This document shows positions 44,856 to 53,759 of a stretch of 64,000 bases of DNA, one piece after another. How positions within the stretch are numbered: position 1 is the first letter of the stretch; each line of letters opens with the position of its first letter. The notes beneath the pieces were generated by a model. The model was not told where the DNA came from. It saw nothing but the letters and a program-made list of their open reading frames with translations, and ran no database searches. Origin of the DNA: Bog-793 sp963803025. GTDB taxonomy: Bacteria; Actinomycetota; Acidimicrobiia; Acidimicrobiales; Bog-793. The stretch lies in NCBI GenBank assembly GCA_963803025.1, contig CAWDKZ010000022.1, forward strand, positions 12,585 to 76,584, given 5' to 3'. A program made the translations under genes and the position numbers.

Positions 44856-46148
44856 GTGACCGCGGTCGCGCTCGTGAGCGGGAAGCGGGCCGCATCCACC
44901 GAGGCGCGCATCGTCACGGTCGGACTACGGCGGGGGATGGGGATCTTTCTCGTCCTCATCTCGGCGTTGATGCTGTTCACGTTCGGTCTCGCCGTCTCAC
45001 CCCACGATGAGACGACGTTCCAACTCACCTCGATGTACTCGACGGCGTGGTACCTCGCGCCCTTGCACTTCCCGGTGCGCGAGACGTCGATCGTGATGGC
45101 CGCCGTCTGCGCGGCACTCGGTATTTGGCTTGTCATCCGGCGCCAGACCCGCGGCAGCTACTTCATCTTCAGCGTCGGGATCGTGCTGTTCCTGTGGTCG
45201 TTCCTCGCCTGGGCGGCGCGCAACAACTCGCTCAACCTCGTCGGGATGATCGGCGTCACACTGATCTCGGCGGTGCCGATCATCTTCGGGTCGATGTCGG
45301 GCGTGATGTGCGAGCGCTCGGGGGTCATCAACGTCGCGATCGAGGGGCAGTTCCTCATGGGCGCGTTCATCGCCGCGATGATCGCGAGCGCCTCGGGAAA
45401 TCTGTGGCTCGGGCTCGTGTGCGGGGCACTCGCCGGCGGGCTGCTCGGCGGGCTGCTCGCCTTTCTGTCGCTGCGCTACGCCGCCGACCAGATCATCGTC
45501 GGCATCGTCATCAACGCCTTCGCCCTGGGGCTGACGAATTACCTCACGGACACCCTGCTCGTCCCGTACCAGAACACACTGAACTCCGGGCCGATCTTCT
45601 CGCCGATCGCGATCCCCGTCCTCGACAAGATCCCGATCATCGGTCCGGACATCTTCGACCAGAACCTCTTCGTCTACATCGCGGCGATCCTCCTCGTCGC
45701 GCTCACGACGGGTCTCTTCCGCACCCGTTGGGGACTGCGGGTCCGGGCGGTCGGCGAGCACCCCGAGGCCGCCGAGACGGTCGGGATCCGCGTGCTCAGT
45801 GTCCGCTACCGCAACGTCATCTGGGGCGGCGTAATCGCCGGTATCGGCGGGGCCGCGTTCACGATCGGCTCCACAGGCGAGTTCTCCTCGGACATGACCG
45901 CGGGCCTCGGCTTCGTGGCGCTCGCGGCGATGATCTTCGGTCGCTGGCGCCCCTACGGGGGGCTCTTGGCGGCGTTGCTCTTCGGGTTCTCGAACTCGCT
46001 CCAGGCGACGCTCGCCGTGTTGAACGTGCCGATCAACTCGAACATCTTGATCATGGCGCCCTACCTCATCACGATCGCCGTCGTTTCGGGCCTCGTCGGC
46101 AGGGTTCGCGCCCCCGCCAACGACGGCAAGCCGTACCGCCCGCAGTAG
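44856..46148 (+). CDS. Nucleoside ABC transporter permease 2
   Basis: A 430-residue permease pairing with the preceding one. MCERSGVINVAIEGQFLMGAF is the second-subunit equivalent of the NIGGQGQ motif, and DQIIVGIVINAFALGLTNYL the coupling segment. Two or three extra N-terminal helices are present compared with ~300-residue homologues. GTG 44856 has GGAG 7 nt upstream, and a 46-nt gap separates it from permease 1. It converges on psuK with 7 bp between the stops. Confidence 0.92.
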   Translation: MTAVALVSGKRAASTEARIVTVGLRRGMGIFLVLISALMLFTFGLAVSPHDETTFQLTSMYSTAWYLAPLHFPVRETSIVMAAVCAALGIWLVIRRQTRGSYFIFSVGIVLFLWSFLAWAARNNSLNLVGMIGVTLISAVPIIFGSMSGVMCERSGVINVAIEGQFLMGAFIAAMIASASGNLWLGLVCGALAGGLLGGLLAFLSLRYAADQIIVGIVINAFALGLTNYLTDTLLVPYQNTLNSGPIFSPIAIPVLDKIPIIGPDIFDQNLFVYIAAILLVALTTGLFRTRWGLRVRAVGEHPEAAETVGIRVLSVRYRNVIWGGVIAGIGGAAFTIGSTGEFSSDMTAGLGFVALAAMIFGRWRPYGGLLAALLFGFSNSLQATLAVLNVPINSNILIMAPYLITIAVVSGLVGRVRAPANDGKPYRPQ

Positions 46149-46155
46149 GCGGTCT

Positions 46156-47085
46156 TCAGCGCGCCGGCCGCGCGCCGGGGGTCGCGATCGCCCGCGCCGC
46201 GGCGGCGAGGCCCGCGGTAAGGGCGTCTCCCGCCGGCGAGTCGGCGAGCCAGGCGGCGAGGAACGTCCCGGTGAAGGCGTCGCCGGCCCCGGTCGTGTCG
46301 ACCACCACACCGCGGGGCGCGGGGAGGATGAGCGCCGGCGTGCCGTCCTTCGACCAGAGCGCGCCAAGCGGGCCGAGGGTGAGGACGACCTCGCCGAAGT
46401 GCGCACCGAGTCGGCGCGCGACCGCCTCGGGGTCCTGTTCACCCGTGAGCACACGGCCCTCGTCGAGATTCGCACAGCACAGGTCGATCCCGTTGGTCCA
46501 CGACAGGAACTCCTCCGCGCCGATCCTCGCGAGCGGACCCGCCGAGGAGGGGTCGAGCGAGCGCGACATCCCCGATCGTTCGCTCCGGCGGAGGATCTCG
46601 ATCGCGGCGTCGCGGGTCTCGTCGTCGAGCAGTTCGTAGCCGGAGAGGTGGAGGTGATCTCCGGGCCGGAAGAGCGTCGCGGGCAGCCGAGCCGTCGTCA
46701 GGGCGAGATTCGCGCCCCGGTCGGTGAGCATCGAGCGCTGTCCCAACTCGTCGACGACCGAGACGACGACGCCGCTCTGCCGGTCGGGAACTCGGACGAG
46801 GTGCGCCGTGACCCCCTCGGCGCGTAGGGTGTGTCTCGACGCACGGCCAAGATCATCGTCGCCGACCACGCCGACGAGGTGCACCTCGACGCCGCAGCGG
46901 GCGAGCCAAACCGCCTGATTCGCAGCCGATCCGCCCGGCGCGATCGTGATCGACGACGGCGTGTCGCTTGCCGGGGCGAAAGTCGCGTGCTCGCGCACGA
47001 TGACGTCGGTCATGACGTCGCCGACGACGACGACCCGCCGCGCGGCACCGGGGCGCGCGCCTCTCCTTCGGCCGCGGATCCTCAC
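46156..47085 (-). CDS. psuK: PfkB-family kinase, probable pseudouridine kinase
   Basis: A 309-residue ribokinase-fold kinase. VVVVGDVMTDVIV, PGGSAANQAVWLARCG and VVVDTTGAGDAFTGTF are the N-terminal, substrate and catalytic motifs. The call rests on position: it overlaps psuG by 4 bp, and kinase plus glycosidase together degrade pseudouridine (phosphorylation, then C-C bond cleavage to uracil and ribose-5-phosphate). On its own, ribokinase would be an equal guess. An Arg-rich stretch of ~15 residues precedes the fold, so the true start may lie slightly downstream. Confidence 0.8.
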   Translation of the reverse strand: MRIRGRRRGARPGAARRVVVVGDVMTDVIVREHATFAPASDTPSSITIAPGGSAANQAVWLARCGVEVHLVGVVGDDDLGRASRHTLRAEGVTAHLVRVPDRQSGVVVSVVDELGQRSMLTDRGANLALTTARLPATLFRPGDHLHLSGYELLDDETRDAAIEILRRSERSGMSRSLDPSSAGPLARIGAEEFLSWTNGIDLCCANLDEGRVLTGEQDPEAVARRLGAHFGEVVLTLGPLGALWSKDGTPALILPAPRGVVVDTTGAGDAFTGTFLAAWLADSPAGDALTAGLAAAARAIATPGARPAR

Positions 47086-48032
47086 GGCGCGGTCTTCCTC
47101 GGCGGGCGCGGCGCCGCGGCGAGCGCCACCGCGATCCGGGCGGCGAGCACGGCGTTGCGCCGCACGATGGCGCGATTGACGCGCACGCTCTCACCGGCCG
47201 TCGCCGCGGCAAGGCGCGCGAGGAGGAACGGCGTCACGTCCTTGCCCGACACGTGCGCGGCCTCGGCGAGACGGAGCGCTTCGGCGAGGGCGGCGTCGTG
47301 GCGCACCGGGGCGAGCTCATCGGCTGGGGCGACGGGATTGGCGAGCAACATCCCGCCCGGCGCGACCCGGCGGTGCGCGGCGAAGGCGAGGGCGGCCTCC
47401 TCGGGTGAGGCGACGCTCCAGTCGAGCCGGTGTTCGGTGACCGAGACGTAGAAACCCGGGAAGCGCGCGGTGCCGTAGCCGACGACCGGCACGCCGAGGG
47501 TTTCGAGGCGTTCCAGCGTGGCGGCGACGTCGAGGACCGATTTCACGCCCGAGGCGACGACGAGGATGGGGACGTCACGCATCGTCTCGAGGTCAGCCGA
47601 GACGTCCCAGGTCTCCTGGGCGTCGCGGTGGACGCCGCCGAGCCCTCCCGTCGCCATCACCTCGATGCCCGCGAGTGCGGCGAGGGTAATCGTCCCGGCG
47701 ACCGTCGTCGCCCCGTCGACGCCGGCGGCGACGGCGACGCCGAGGTCACGCCGGCTGAGTTTCGCAACGGCGCCTCCCGGGTCGGCGAGACGCTCGATCT
47801 CGGTCGCCGACAACCCGACGGTCGCGACGCCGGCGACGACGCCGACGGTCGCGGCCTCGGCGCCCTGGTCCCGGACGTCCTGTTCGAGCTGGCGGGCGAC
47901 CTCGAGGTTCTCCGGGCTCGGCAGCCCGTGGGCGATCAGTGTCGTCTCGAGCGCGACGACGCCGCGTCCATCGGCCAGGGCTTGGCGCACGTGGTCCCCG
48001 AGGCGGAACTGGCGACCTGCGGCGACTTCCAC
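47082..48032 (-). CDS. psuG: Pseudouridine-5'-phosphate glycosidase
   Basis: A 316-residue enzyme if begun at GTG 48032. GVVALETTLIAHGLPSPENL, TVGVVAGVATVGL, KLSRRDLGVA (catalytic Lys), GIEVMATGGLGGVHR and DVSADL are conserved PsuG blocks. It splits pseudouridine-5'-phosphate into uracil and ribose-5-phosphate, feeding upp nearby. The open frame continues upstream to 48074, but that part is AT-rich and belongs to an inserted fragment, so I place the start at the junction. Its original promoter appears to have been displaced. Confidence 0.92.
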   Translation of the reverse strand: MEVAAGRQFRLGDHVRQALADGRGVVALETTLIAHGLPSPENLEVARQLEQDVRDQGAEAATVGVVAGVATVGLSATEIERLADPGGAVAKLSRRDLGVAVAAGVDGATTVAGTITLAALAGIEVMATGGLGGVHRDAQETWDVSADLETMRDVPILVVASGVKSVLDVAATLERLETLGVPVVGYGTARFPGFYVSVTEHRLDWSVASPEEAALAFAAHRRVAPGGMLLANPVAPADELAPVRHDAALAEALRLAEAAHVSGKDVTPFLLARLAAATAGESVRVNRAIVRRNAVLAARIAVALAAAPRPPRKTAP

Positions 48033-48042
48033 GCGGCGAAAT

Positions 48043-48282
48043 TTATACGTATGGGTGAAACACGAAGCGATCAATTGTTTCTTCTTGTTCGAGGGTCAGT
48101 ATCGGCTGACCCTTATCCCTTATGACCTCCGCAATAAGAAACGTTGAGGCAATGACCTCAAACTCTCCTCGCCGGGCGGCCTCAAGAATCTGTCGGGCCG
48201 TATCGGCTCTCCCATGCTCACCTTTGATGGCGGCGATATACACAGAGCTATCTAGATAGGGGCGCTTGTAGCTCGGTTCCAT
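48043..48282 (-). pseudogene. Truncated PIN-domain (VapC-like) gene
   Basis: A 79-residue frame, KRPYLDSSVYIAAIKGEHGR followed by ADTARQILEAARRGEFEVIAS and IAEVIRD. The first Asp (LDSSVY) and Glu (AEVIRD) of the PIN active site are present. PIN toxins are about 130-140 residues; the C-terminal half with the remaining acidic residues is absent, and the frame stops at TAA next to the psuG junction. It is probably inactive as an RNase. Its ATG directly follows the TAA of the upstream partner gene (TAAATG). Confidence 0.65.
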
Positions 48283-49017
48283 TTAGCTCAACTGCTCGAT
48301 GTACTCACCGGTTCCCAATCTGCCGGTGAAGTTCGGATCTAATCCGATCAGATCGTCAACCGATGGCAGTTCTTCTTCGAGGGGCAATGGTTCAAGGATC
48401 GGCTTTTCAACCCGTAGCGGTTGACCTCTGCGATTGCGGTAGATGATGCCCCGCACGCGCACCCGAGCACCTAGAGCGTCTTTTACGATTGCAAGGTCTT
48501 GATGAGGGAACCGGCAAGCAACGGCACGATACCACAACTGGTCGTAGACGTTGAACAGATTGCCACCGCGGAAGGAAATGAGCTCAAGCTTTCCGATGAC
48601 GGACACAATGCCCTTGTTCTTCACGGACATGAGATCATGAACGTTGGTTGCGGCCTGGCGCGTGACGTGAGCCGACGCATGATCGGCATGACCGTTAAGC
48701 GAAATGGCATCAAGGTGGGTCGATTCGTCACTGGCAAACCACTTCGCCATCGCGCCGACTCGACGTAGGTCGTACTCAACTAAGTAGGGCGGAAGATGAT
48801 CCCCCTCTTGGATCGTGGCGAGACCGTTCACGTATTCCGTGCATAGAAATACGGGAAAGTCATCTGCGACGAGGGTAGAGCTTCGAGAGCTGATAATCGT
48901 GTCAGTACTTCCATTACGAAGGTCGGCGATAAGCCATTCGATCTGCGCGGATTGTTGCTTGTCGATGGCGTCGCCAATGCGGCCAAGTGCGCCCGTGGCA
49001 GATTGCAGCACGCGCAC
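48283..49017 (-). CDS. Unrecognised partner protein of the PIN gene (5' end probably lost)
   Basis: A 244-residue frame from GTG 49017, not recognised. The frame is open for 11 more codons upstream (APEGTIPVHEF) without a start before an in-frame TAG at 49053-49051, and that segment reads as continuous protein, so the native N-terminus is probably missing. The body has mixed alpha/beta composition with no membrane helix. The C-terminus (ELPSVDDLIGLDPNFTGRL) resembles linker plus short motif endings of antitoxin-like proteins, but this is a guess. Direct adjacency to a PIN gene suggests it was the regulatory or antitoxin half of a module. Confidence 0.55.
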   Translation of the reverse strand: MRVLQSATGALGRIGDAIDKQQSAQIEWLIADLRNGSTDTIISSRSSTLVADDFPVFLCTEYVNGLATIQEGDHLPPYLVEYDLRRVGAMAKWFASDESTHLDAISLNGHADHASAHVTRQAATNVHDLMSVKNKGIVSVIGKLELISFRGGNLFNVYDQLWYRAVACRFPHQDLAIVKDALGARVRVRGIIYRNRRGQPLRVEKPILEPLPLEEELPSVDDLIGLDPNFTGRLGTGEYIEQLS

Positions 49018-49056
49018 AAACTCATGGACGGGAATAGTGCCCTCGGGAGCCTAGTG

Positions 49057-49062
49057 TAGTGT
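49057..49062 (+). promoter_or_regulatory. cdd -10 box (TAGTGT)
   Basis: TAGTGT ends 8 nt before ATG 49071; a second copy overlaps it at 49052-49057. GTG 49059 lies within the box, so ATG 49071 is the likelier start. The -35 region would fall in the inserted AT-rich fragment. Confidence 0.45.
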
Positions 49063-49070
49063 CCCGTGCC

Positions 49071-49517
49071 ATGCCCCCGGTGGGGGAGCATCCGAGGATC
49101 GAGATCGACTGGCGTGACCTGCGCGCCCGCGCGATGCGGGCTGCGAAGCGTGCCTATGCGCCGTATTCCGGGCTGAGTGTCGGTGCCGCGGGTCTCGTGC
49201 CCGACGGTCGGGTCTTCGTCGGTTGCAACGTCGAGAACGCCTCGTACGGCCTGACGCTCTGTGCCGAGTGCGGTCTTGTCTCGAACCTCGTCGTGGCGGG
49301 AGCGGAGGGGCTCGTCGCCGTCAGTGTTGTCGCCCTCGACGGCAGGCCGCTCACGCCGTGCGGTCGCTGCCGCCAGCTCCTCATCGAGCACGGCAGTGTC
49401 GGTCTCCTGCTCGACAAGGGTGAGGAGTCGGCGCCGACACCGATGCGGGACCTGTTGCCCGAGGCGTGGCGACTCCCCTCGGACATCCCGTCGGTCCGGA
49501 CGCCGAGTGCCCGCTAG
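49071..49517 (+). CDS. cdd: Cytidine deaminase
   Basis: A 148-residue zinc hydrolase. YAPYSGLSVGAAGL, GCNVENASYGLTLCAECG (first zinc Cys, with the catalytic Glu in the family CAE motif) and LTPCGRCRQLL (PCxxC ligands) are diagnostic. It converts cytidine and deoxycytidine to uridine and deoxyuridine in pyrimidine salvage. deoA begins at a GTG 11 bp inside its 3' end. The order cdd-deoA-add is the same as in M. tuberculosis. Confidence 0.94.
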   Translation: MPPVGEHPRIEIDWRDLRARAMRAAKRAYAPYSGLSVGAAGLVPDGRVFVGCNVENASYGLTLCAECGLVSNLVVAGAEGLVAVSVVALDGRPLTPCGRCRQLLIEHGSVGLLLDKGEESAPTPMRDLLPEAWRLPSDIPSVRTPSAR

Positions 49518-50803
49518 GGGCGCACCCCCCGTCTTCGACGTCGTCGATCTCATCCGCGCGAAACGTGACGGGCGGGCGCTCGCCGACGCCGAGATCGACT
49601 GGCTGATCGAGGGCTACGCCCGTGGCGTGCTGCCCGACGAGCAGGTCGCGGCGCTGCTCATGGCGGTCTACTTCCGCGGCATGTCGCCGGCGGAGCTGGC
49701 GGCGTGGACGGACGCGATCATCGCCTCCGGCGGGCGGATGGACCTGTCGGGACTGGCGCGCCCGACGGTCGACAAGCATTCGACCGGCGGTGTCGGTGAC
49801 AAGGTCTCGCTCATCCTCGCGCCGCTCGTCGCGGCCTGCGGCGCCGCGGTGCCGCAGCTGTCCGGGCGCGGACTCGGTCACACCGGCGGCACGCTCGACA
49901 AGCTCGAGTCGATCCCGGGCTGGCGGTCCGAGCTGACGCCCGAGGAGATCCGCCGCCAGCTCGACGAGGTCGGCTGCGTGATCTGCGCCGCCGGGAGGGG
50001 TCTCGCGCCGGCCGACCGGAAGCTCTACGCGCTGCGCGACGTGACGGCGACGGTCGAATCGATCCCGCTCATCGCGGCGTCGATCATGTCGAAGAAGATC
50101 GCCGAAGGCACCGCCGCACTCGTACTCGACGTGAAGGTCGGATCCGGGGCCTTCATGACCGAGAAGGGCCGTGCCTCCGAGCTCGCCTCGACGATGGTCG
50201 AGCTCGGCAAGGCCTACGGCGTCGGCGTCGTCGCGCTCCTGACCGCGATGGACGCGCCGCTCGGGCGCGCCGTCGGCAACGCGCTCGAGGTCGCCGAGTC
50301 GATCGAGGTCCTCTCCGGGGGAGGCCCGGCCGACCTCGTCGCGGTGACGCTGGCGCTCGCGCACGAGATGCTCGGCCTCGCGGGACTCGGCGACGTCGAT
50401 CCCGGCCTGGCGCTGCAGGACGGCTCGGCGCTGGAACGCTTCCGGGCGATGGTCGTCGCCCAAGGAGGCGACCCCGACGCGCCCCTCGCGGGCGGCGATC
50501 GTGGACGAGGTCGTCGCCGACCGGTCCGGCTACCTCTCTCGCCTCGACGCCCGCGCCGTCGGGGTCGCGTCCTGGCGGCTCGGTGCCGGCCGGGCCCGCA
50601 AGGAGGACCCGGTCAGCCCGTCGGCCGGGGTGATCTGTCGCGCGAAACCCGGCGAAGCGGTGGTCGCCGGTCAGACGGTCCTCGAACTCCACGGTGAGCG
50701 CGCCGATGAGATCGCCCGGGCTCGCGAGGTGCTCGTCGGCGCCCTCGAGGTCGCCGAGTCGCCGCCGTCGGCTCCGCCGTTGGTCCTGGCGCGGATCGCC
50801 TGA
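49507..50803 (+). pseudogene. deoA: Thymidine phosphorylase, frameshifted near 50490
   Basis: From GTG 49507 the frame encodes the pyrimidine nucleoside phosphorylase N-terminus and core: DVVDLIRAKRDGRALADAEI, DKHSTGGVGDKVSLILAP, SGRGLGHTGGTLDKLESIPG and SIMSKKIAEG. Around 50486-50498 (ALERFRAMVVAQGGDPDAPL) homology moves to another frame, which continues AIVDEVVADRSGYLSRLDAR ... GAGRARKEDPVSPSAGV (the C-terminal PYNP domain) to the stop at 50803. One missing base in a GCG-rich run explains the shift. Either the gene is broken or the base is a sequencing error. The enzyme phosphorolyses thymidine to thymine and deoxyribose-1-phosphate. Confidence 0.85.
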
Positions 50804-50898
50804 CCACCCGCGGGCCAGGCGCTCGACGCCGGGTCCGCTCGCCCCGGCGTGTTCCACGGCCGCCCGACAAAGACCGACCGCCGGGCCGGGTCGGTCAC

Positions 50899-50904
50899 TA
50901 ACCT
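50899..50904 (+). promoter_or_regulatory. add -10 box (TAACCT)
   Basis: TAACCT ends 6 nt before ATG 50911, the same leaderless arrangement as other genes here. It separates add transcriptionally from deoA, 107 nt upstream. Confidence 0.5.
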
Positions 50905-50910
50905 TTGGCC

Positions 50911-52032
50911 ATGCGAGACCAGGCTCCAACCCCCGACGAGATCGTCCGCTCCCCGAAGGTCCTCCTGCACGACCACCTCGACGGGGGTCTTCGACCGGCG
51001 ACCCTCGTCGAGTTGGCGGCGGAATGCGGCTACCGGGACCTGCCGACGACCGACCCGGACGAACTCGCCCGGTCGTTCGTCGTCGCCGCGCCCCGGCGGG
51101 ACCTCGTCCGGTTCCTCGTCGGCTTCACCCACACGGTCGCCGTCATGCAGCACAAGGACGCGCTCGAACGCGTGGCGTTCGAGTGCGTCGAGGACCTCGC
51201 AGCCGATGGCGTCGTCTACGCCGAGGTCCGCTTCGCGCCGGAGCTCCACACCGAGGCCGGGCTCGAGCTCGTCGAGGTCGTGGAGTCGGTTCTCGGGGGC
51301 TTCCGGGCCGGCATGGCCGCCTCGGCGGCGGCGGGTCGGCCGATCGTCGTCCAGGCGCTCCTCACGGCGATGCGGACGGCGGCGCGTTCTCTCGAGATCG
51401 CCGAGCTCGCCGTGCGCTACCGCGACTCGGGCGTCGGAGGATTCGACGTCGCCGGGGCCGAGGCGGGGTACCCGCCGACGCAGCACCTCGACGCTTTCCA
51501 ACTTGTGCAGCGGGAGAACTTCCACGCGACCCTCCACGCCGGTGAGGCCTTCGGCCTCCCTTCGATCTGGCAGGCGCTCCAGTGGTGCAACGCCGAGCGC
51601 CTCGGCCACGGCGTGCGGATCGTCGACGACATCACCGTCGCGCCCGACGGTCGCGCCGTGCTCGGCCGGCTGGCGAGCTACATCCGGGACCGCCGCGTGC
51701 CCCTCGAGCTCTGCCCGACCTCGAACGTGCACACCGGTGTCGTCGCCTCGCTCGCCGACCACCCGATCGGACTGCTGCGCGAGCTGCGCTTCCGGGTGAC
51801 CGTCAACACTGACAACCGTCTGATGAGCGGGCTGACGCTCTCCTCGGAGCTCGCCAGGGTCGCGGCGACGTTCAACTGGGGTTGGGACGACCTCAGCTGG
51901 CTGGCGATCAACGCGATGAAGAGCGCCTTCTATCCCTTCGACGATCGGCTCGCCATCATCGACAGGATGATCAAGCCGGGGTTCGCGGCGCTCCTCGAGC
52001 AGCCGGCGACGCGCCAAGCGCCCGCGATCTAG
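50911..52032 (+). CDS. add: Adenosine deaminase
   Basis: A 373-residue amidohydrolase. LLHDHLDGGLRP (HxH zinc ligands), YAEVRFAPELH, TLHAGEAFG (His plus catalytic Glu), ERLGHGVRI, LELCPTSNVHTG and VTVNTDNRLMSG (zinc Asp region) appear in the expected order. It deaminates adenosine and deoxyadenosine to inosine and deoxyinosine, which punA then cleaves. It converges on the mutase gene with a 4-bp gap. The TTG at 50905 would add two residues and is disfavoured by the -10 position. Confidence 0.95.
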   Translation: MRDQAPTPDEIVRSPKVLLHDHLDGGLRPATLVELAAECGYRDLPTTDPDELARSFVVAAPRRDLVRFLVGFTHTVAVMQHKDALERVAFECVEDLAADGVVYAEVRFAPELHTEAGLELVEVVESVLGGFRAGMAASAAAGRPIVVQALLTAMRTAARSLEIAELAVRYRDSGVGGFDVAGAEAGYPPTQHLDAFQLVQRENFHATLHAGEAFGLPSIWQALQWCNAERLGHGVRIVDDITVAPDGRAVLGRLASYIRDRRVPLELCPTSNVHTGVVASLADHPIGLLRELRFRVTVNTDNRLMSGLTLSSELARVAATFNWGWDDLSWLAINAMKSAFYPFDDRLAIIDRMIKPGFAALLEQPATRQAPAI

Positions 52033-52036
52033 ACGC

Positions 52037-53759
52037 TCAGCCGGCGAGCATCGCCTCGACGGCGGGACCCAACTGCCCGAGGATCGCCCGGGCGTGGCGG
52101 CGCGCCTCGTCGAGGCTGGATCGTCCGGGCGGATCGGTCGTCACCTCGAGGTAGGCCTTGAGCTTCGGTTCGGTCCCGCTCGGACGGACGACGACCCGGG
52201 CGGTTCGGCCGAGGCGCAGGGCGAGCACGTCCGACGGCGGGAGCCCGCCTGCGCCGGGCGCGTAGTCGACGATGCCGCTCACGGCGATGCCGGCGAGCTC
52301 GGCCGGCGGACGCGAGCGCAGGCGCGTCATCCTCGCCGCGAACTCGGCGATCGCGCCTTCGTCACGTCCTCGGAGCGAGATCTGGGACGTCACGTGGACA
52401 CCGAGGCGCGCCTCGATGTCGTCGAGCCGGTCGGCGAGGTTGCGTCCGGCCGCCTTCTCGCGCGGCGAGCTCGGCGGCGACGAGCGCGGCCGACAGCCCG
52501 TCCTTGTCGGCGACCGCGTCGCTCACGGCGTAGCCGAGGGCCTCCTCGTAGCCGAAGACGAGGCGGCTTCCGGGACGCCCGGCCGCGGCGCGGGCGATCC
52601 ACTTGAAGCCGGTGAGCGTCTCGGCGTAGGCGACGCCGGCCTCGTCGGCGAGCGCGGCGAGGAGCGACGACGAGACGATGGTCGTGGCGACGAGGCGGCC
52701 CGTGCCGTGCGTCTTCCCCAACAGATAGTCGCCGAGGAGCGCGCCGAGCTCGTCCCCGCTGAGCATGCGGAAGCCGCCGGCACGGTCGGCGAAGGCGACC
52801 GCGAGGCGGTCGGCGTCGGGGTCGTTCGCCAGCACGACGTCGGCCGAGACACGTCGCGCCTCCCCGATGGCGAGGTCGAGCGCGCCCGGCTCCTCGGGGT
52901 TCGGGAAGGCGACGGTCGGGAAGTCCGGATCGGGTTCGGCCTGACGGGCGACCGACACCGGCGGGTCGAAGCCCGCGCCGACGAGGAGGTCCGGCAGGAC
53001 GGCACCGCCGACGCCGTGGAGCGGCGTGTAGACGATCCGGAGCCCGCGGGGACCATCGGGGTCGAGGAGGCGCGTCGTCGCGGCCGAGTAGGCACGAAGG
53101 ATCGCTTCCTCGTCGAGGTGCTCGATCAGCCGGTGCTGACCGGGCGGCGGCTCGGCGAGCGCCGGCGGCCCGAGCTCGCCGGCGAGCGTGGCGATCCGCG
53201 TGTCGTCGGGCGGGATGACCTGCGCACCGTCAGCGGCATAGGCCTTGTAGCCGTTGTCGGCCGGCGGGTTGTGGCTCGCGGTGATCATCACCCCCGCGGC
53301 GGCCCGGAGGTGGCGGACGGCGAACGCGGTGAGCGGGGTGGGGAGCGGTCTTGGCAGCAGACGGACGCGCACACCCGCCCCGGCTGCGACGGCGGCCGAG
53401 TCGGCGGCGAAGATCGCCGATCCGTGGCGGGCGTCGCGGCCGACGACGATGCCCGCTTCGCGCGCTTCGTCGCCCTTGTCTGCGACCCAGCGCGCGACCC
53501 CGGCCGTCGTCGCGCGCACGACGGCACGGTTCATCCGCGCCGGGCCAGCGCCGAGCGCGCCGCGCAGCCCGGCGGTGCCGAAGACGAGCGGCCGGTCGAA
53601 CCGGGCGCGTAGTTCCGCCTCGTCACCCGAGGCCAGCAGTCCCTCGAGCTCGAGACGGGTCGCCGGGTCTGGGTCGCGGGCGATCCAGGCGCGAACCTCG
53701 GCGACGAGGGCGGGGGAAAGCGCCGACCCGCCTCGGCCACCAGCGTTCGCGGTCGTCAC
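52037..53759 (-). pseudogene. Phosphosugar mutase (PMM/PGM family), frameshifted near 52455
   Basis: From GTG 53759 the frame gives LVFGTAGLRGALGAGPARMN, the phosphoserine loop GVMITASHNPPADNGYKAY, metal loop LANDPDADRLAVAF and sugar loop region FGYEEALGYAV. Around 52448-52470 homology leaves this frame; another frame carries EKAAGRNLADRLDDIEARLG and the phosphate-binding VVVRPSGTEPKLKAYLE to the stop at 52037. One missing base in CGCGCG context accounts for it. In this locus the enzyme probably acts as phosphopentomutase, linking ribose-1-P and ribose-5-P. Its GTG overlaps the punA stop by 4 bp. Confidence 0.85.

Larger units (their letters stand above)
48033..49050. other. AT-rich inserted fragment between psuG and cdd
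   Basis: About 1 kb whose base composition is visibly lower in GC (near half) than the ~70% around it, with codon use to match. It begins flush with the psuG start and ends within the cdd promoter. Both genes inside point left and both are cut at the outer edges: the PIN gene lacks its 3' half and its partner lacks a natural 5' end. No flanking repeats, integrase or transposase are visible. It looks like a captured piece of a horizontally acquired two-gene module. Confidence 0.65.

Noticed and set aside
50480..50505. Programmed ribosomal frameshifting as the cause of the deoA frame change
   Set aside because: No slippery heptamer or downstream pseudoknot is evident, and the family is not known to use frameshifting; mutation or base-call error is simpler.
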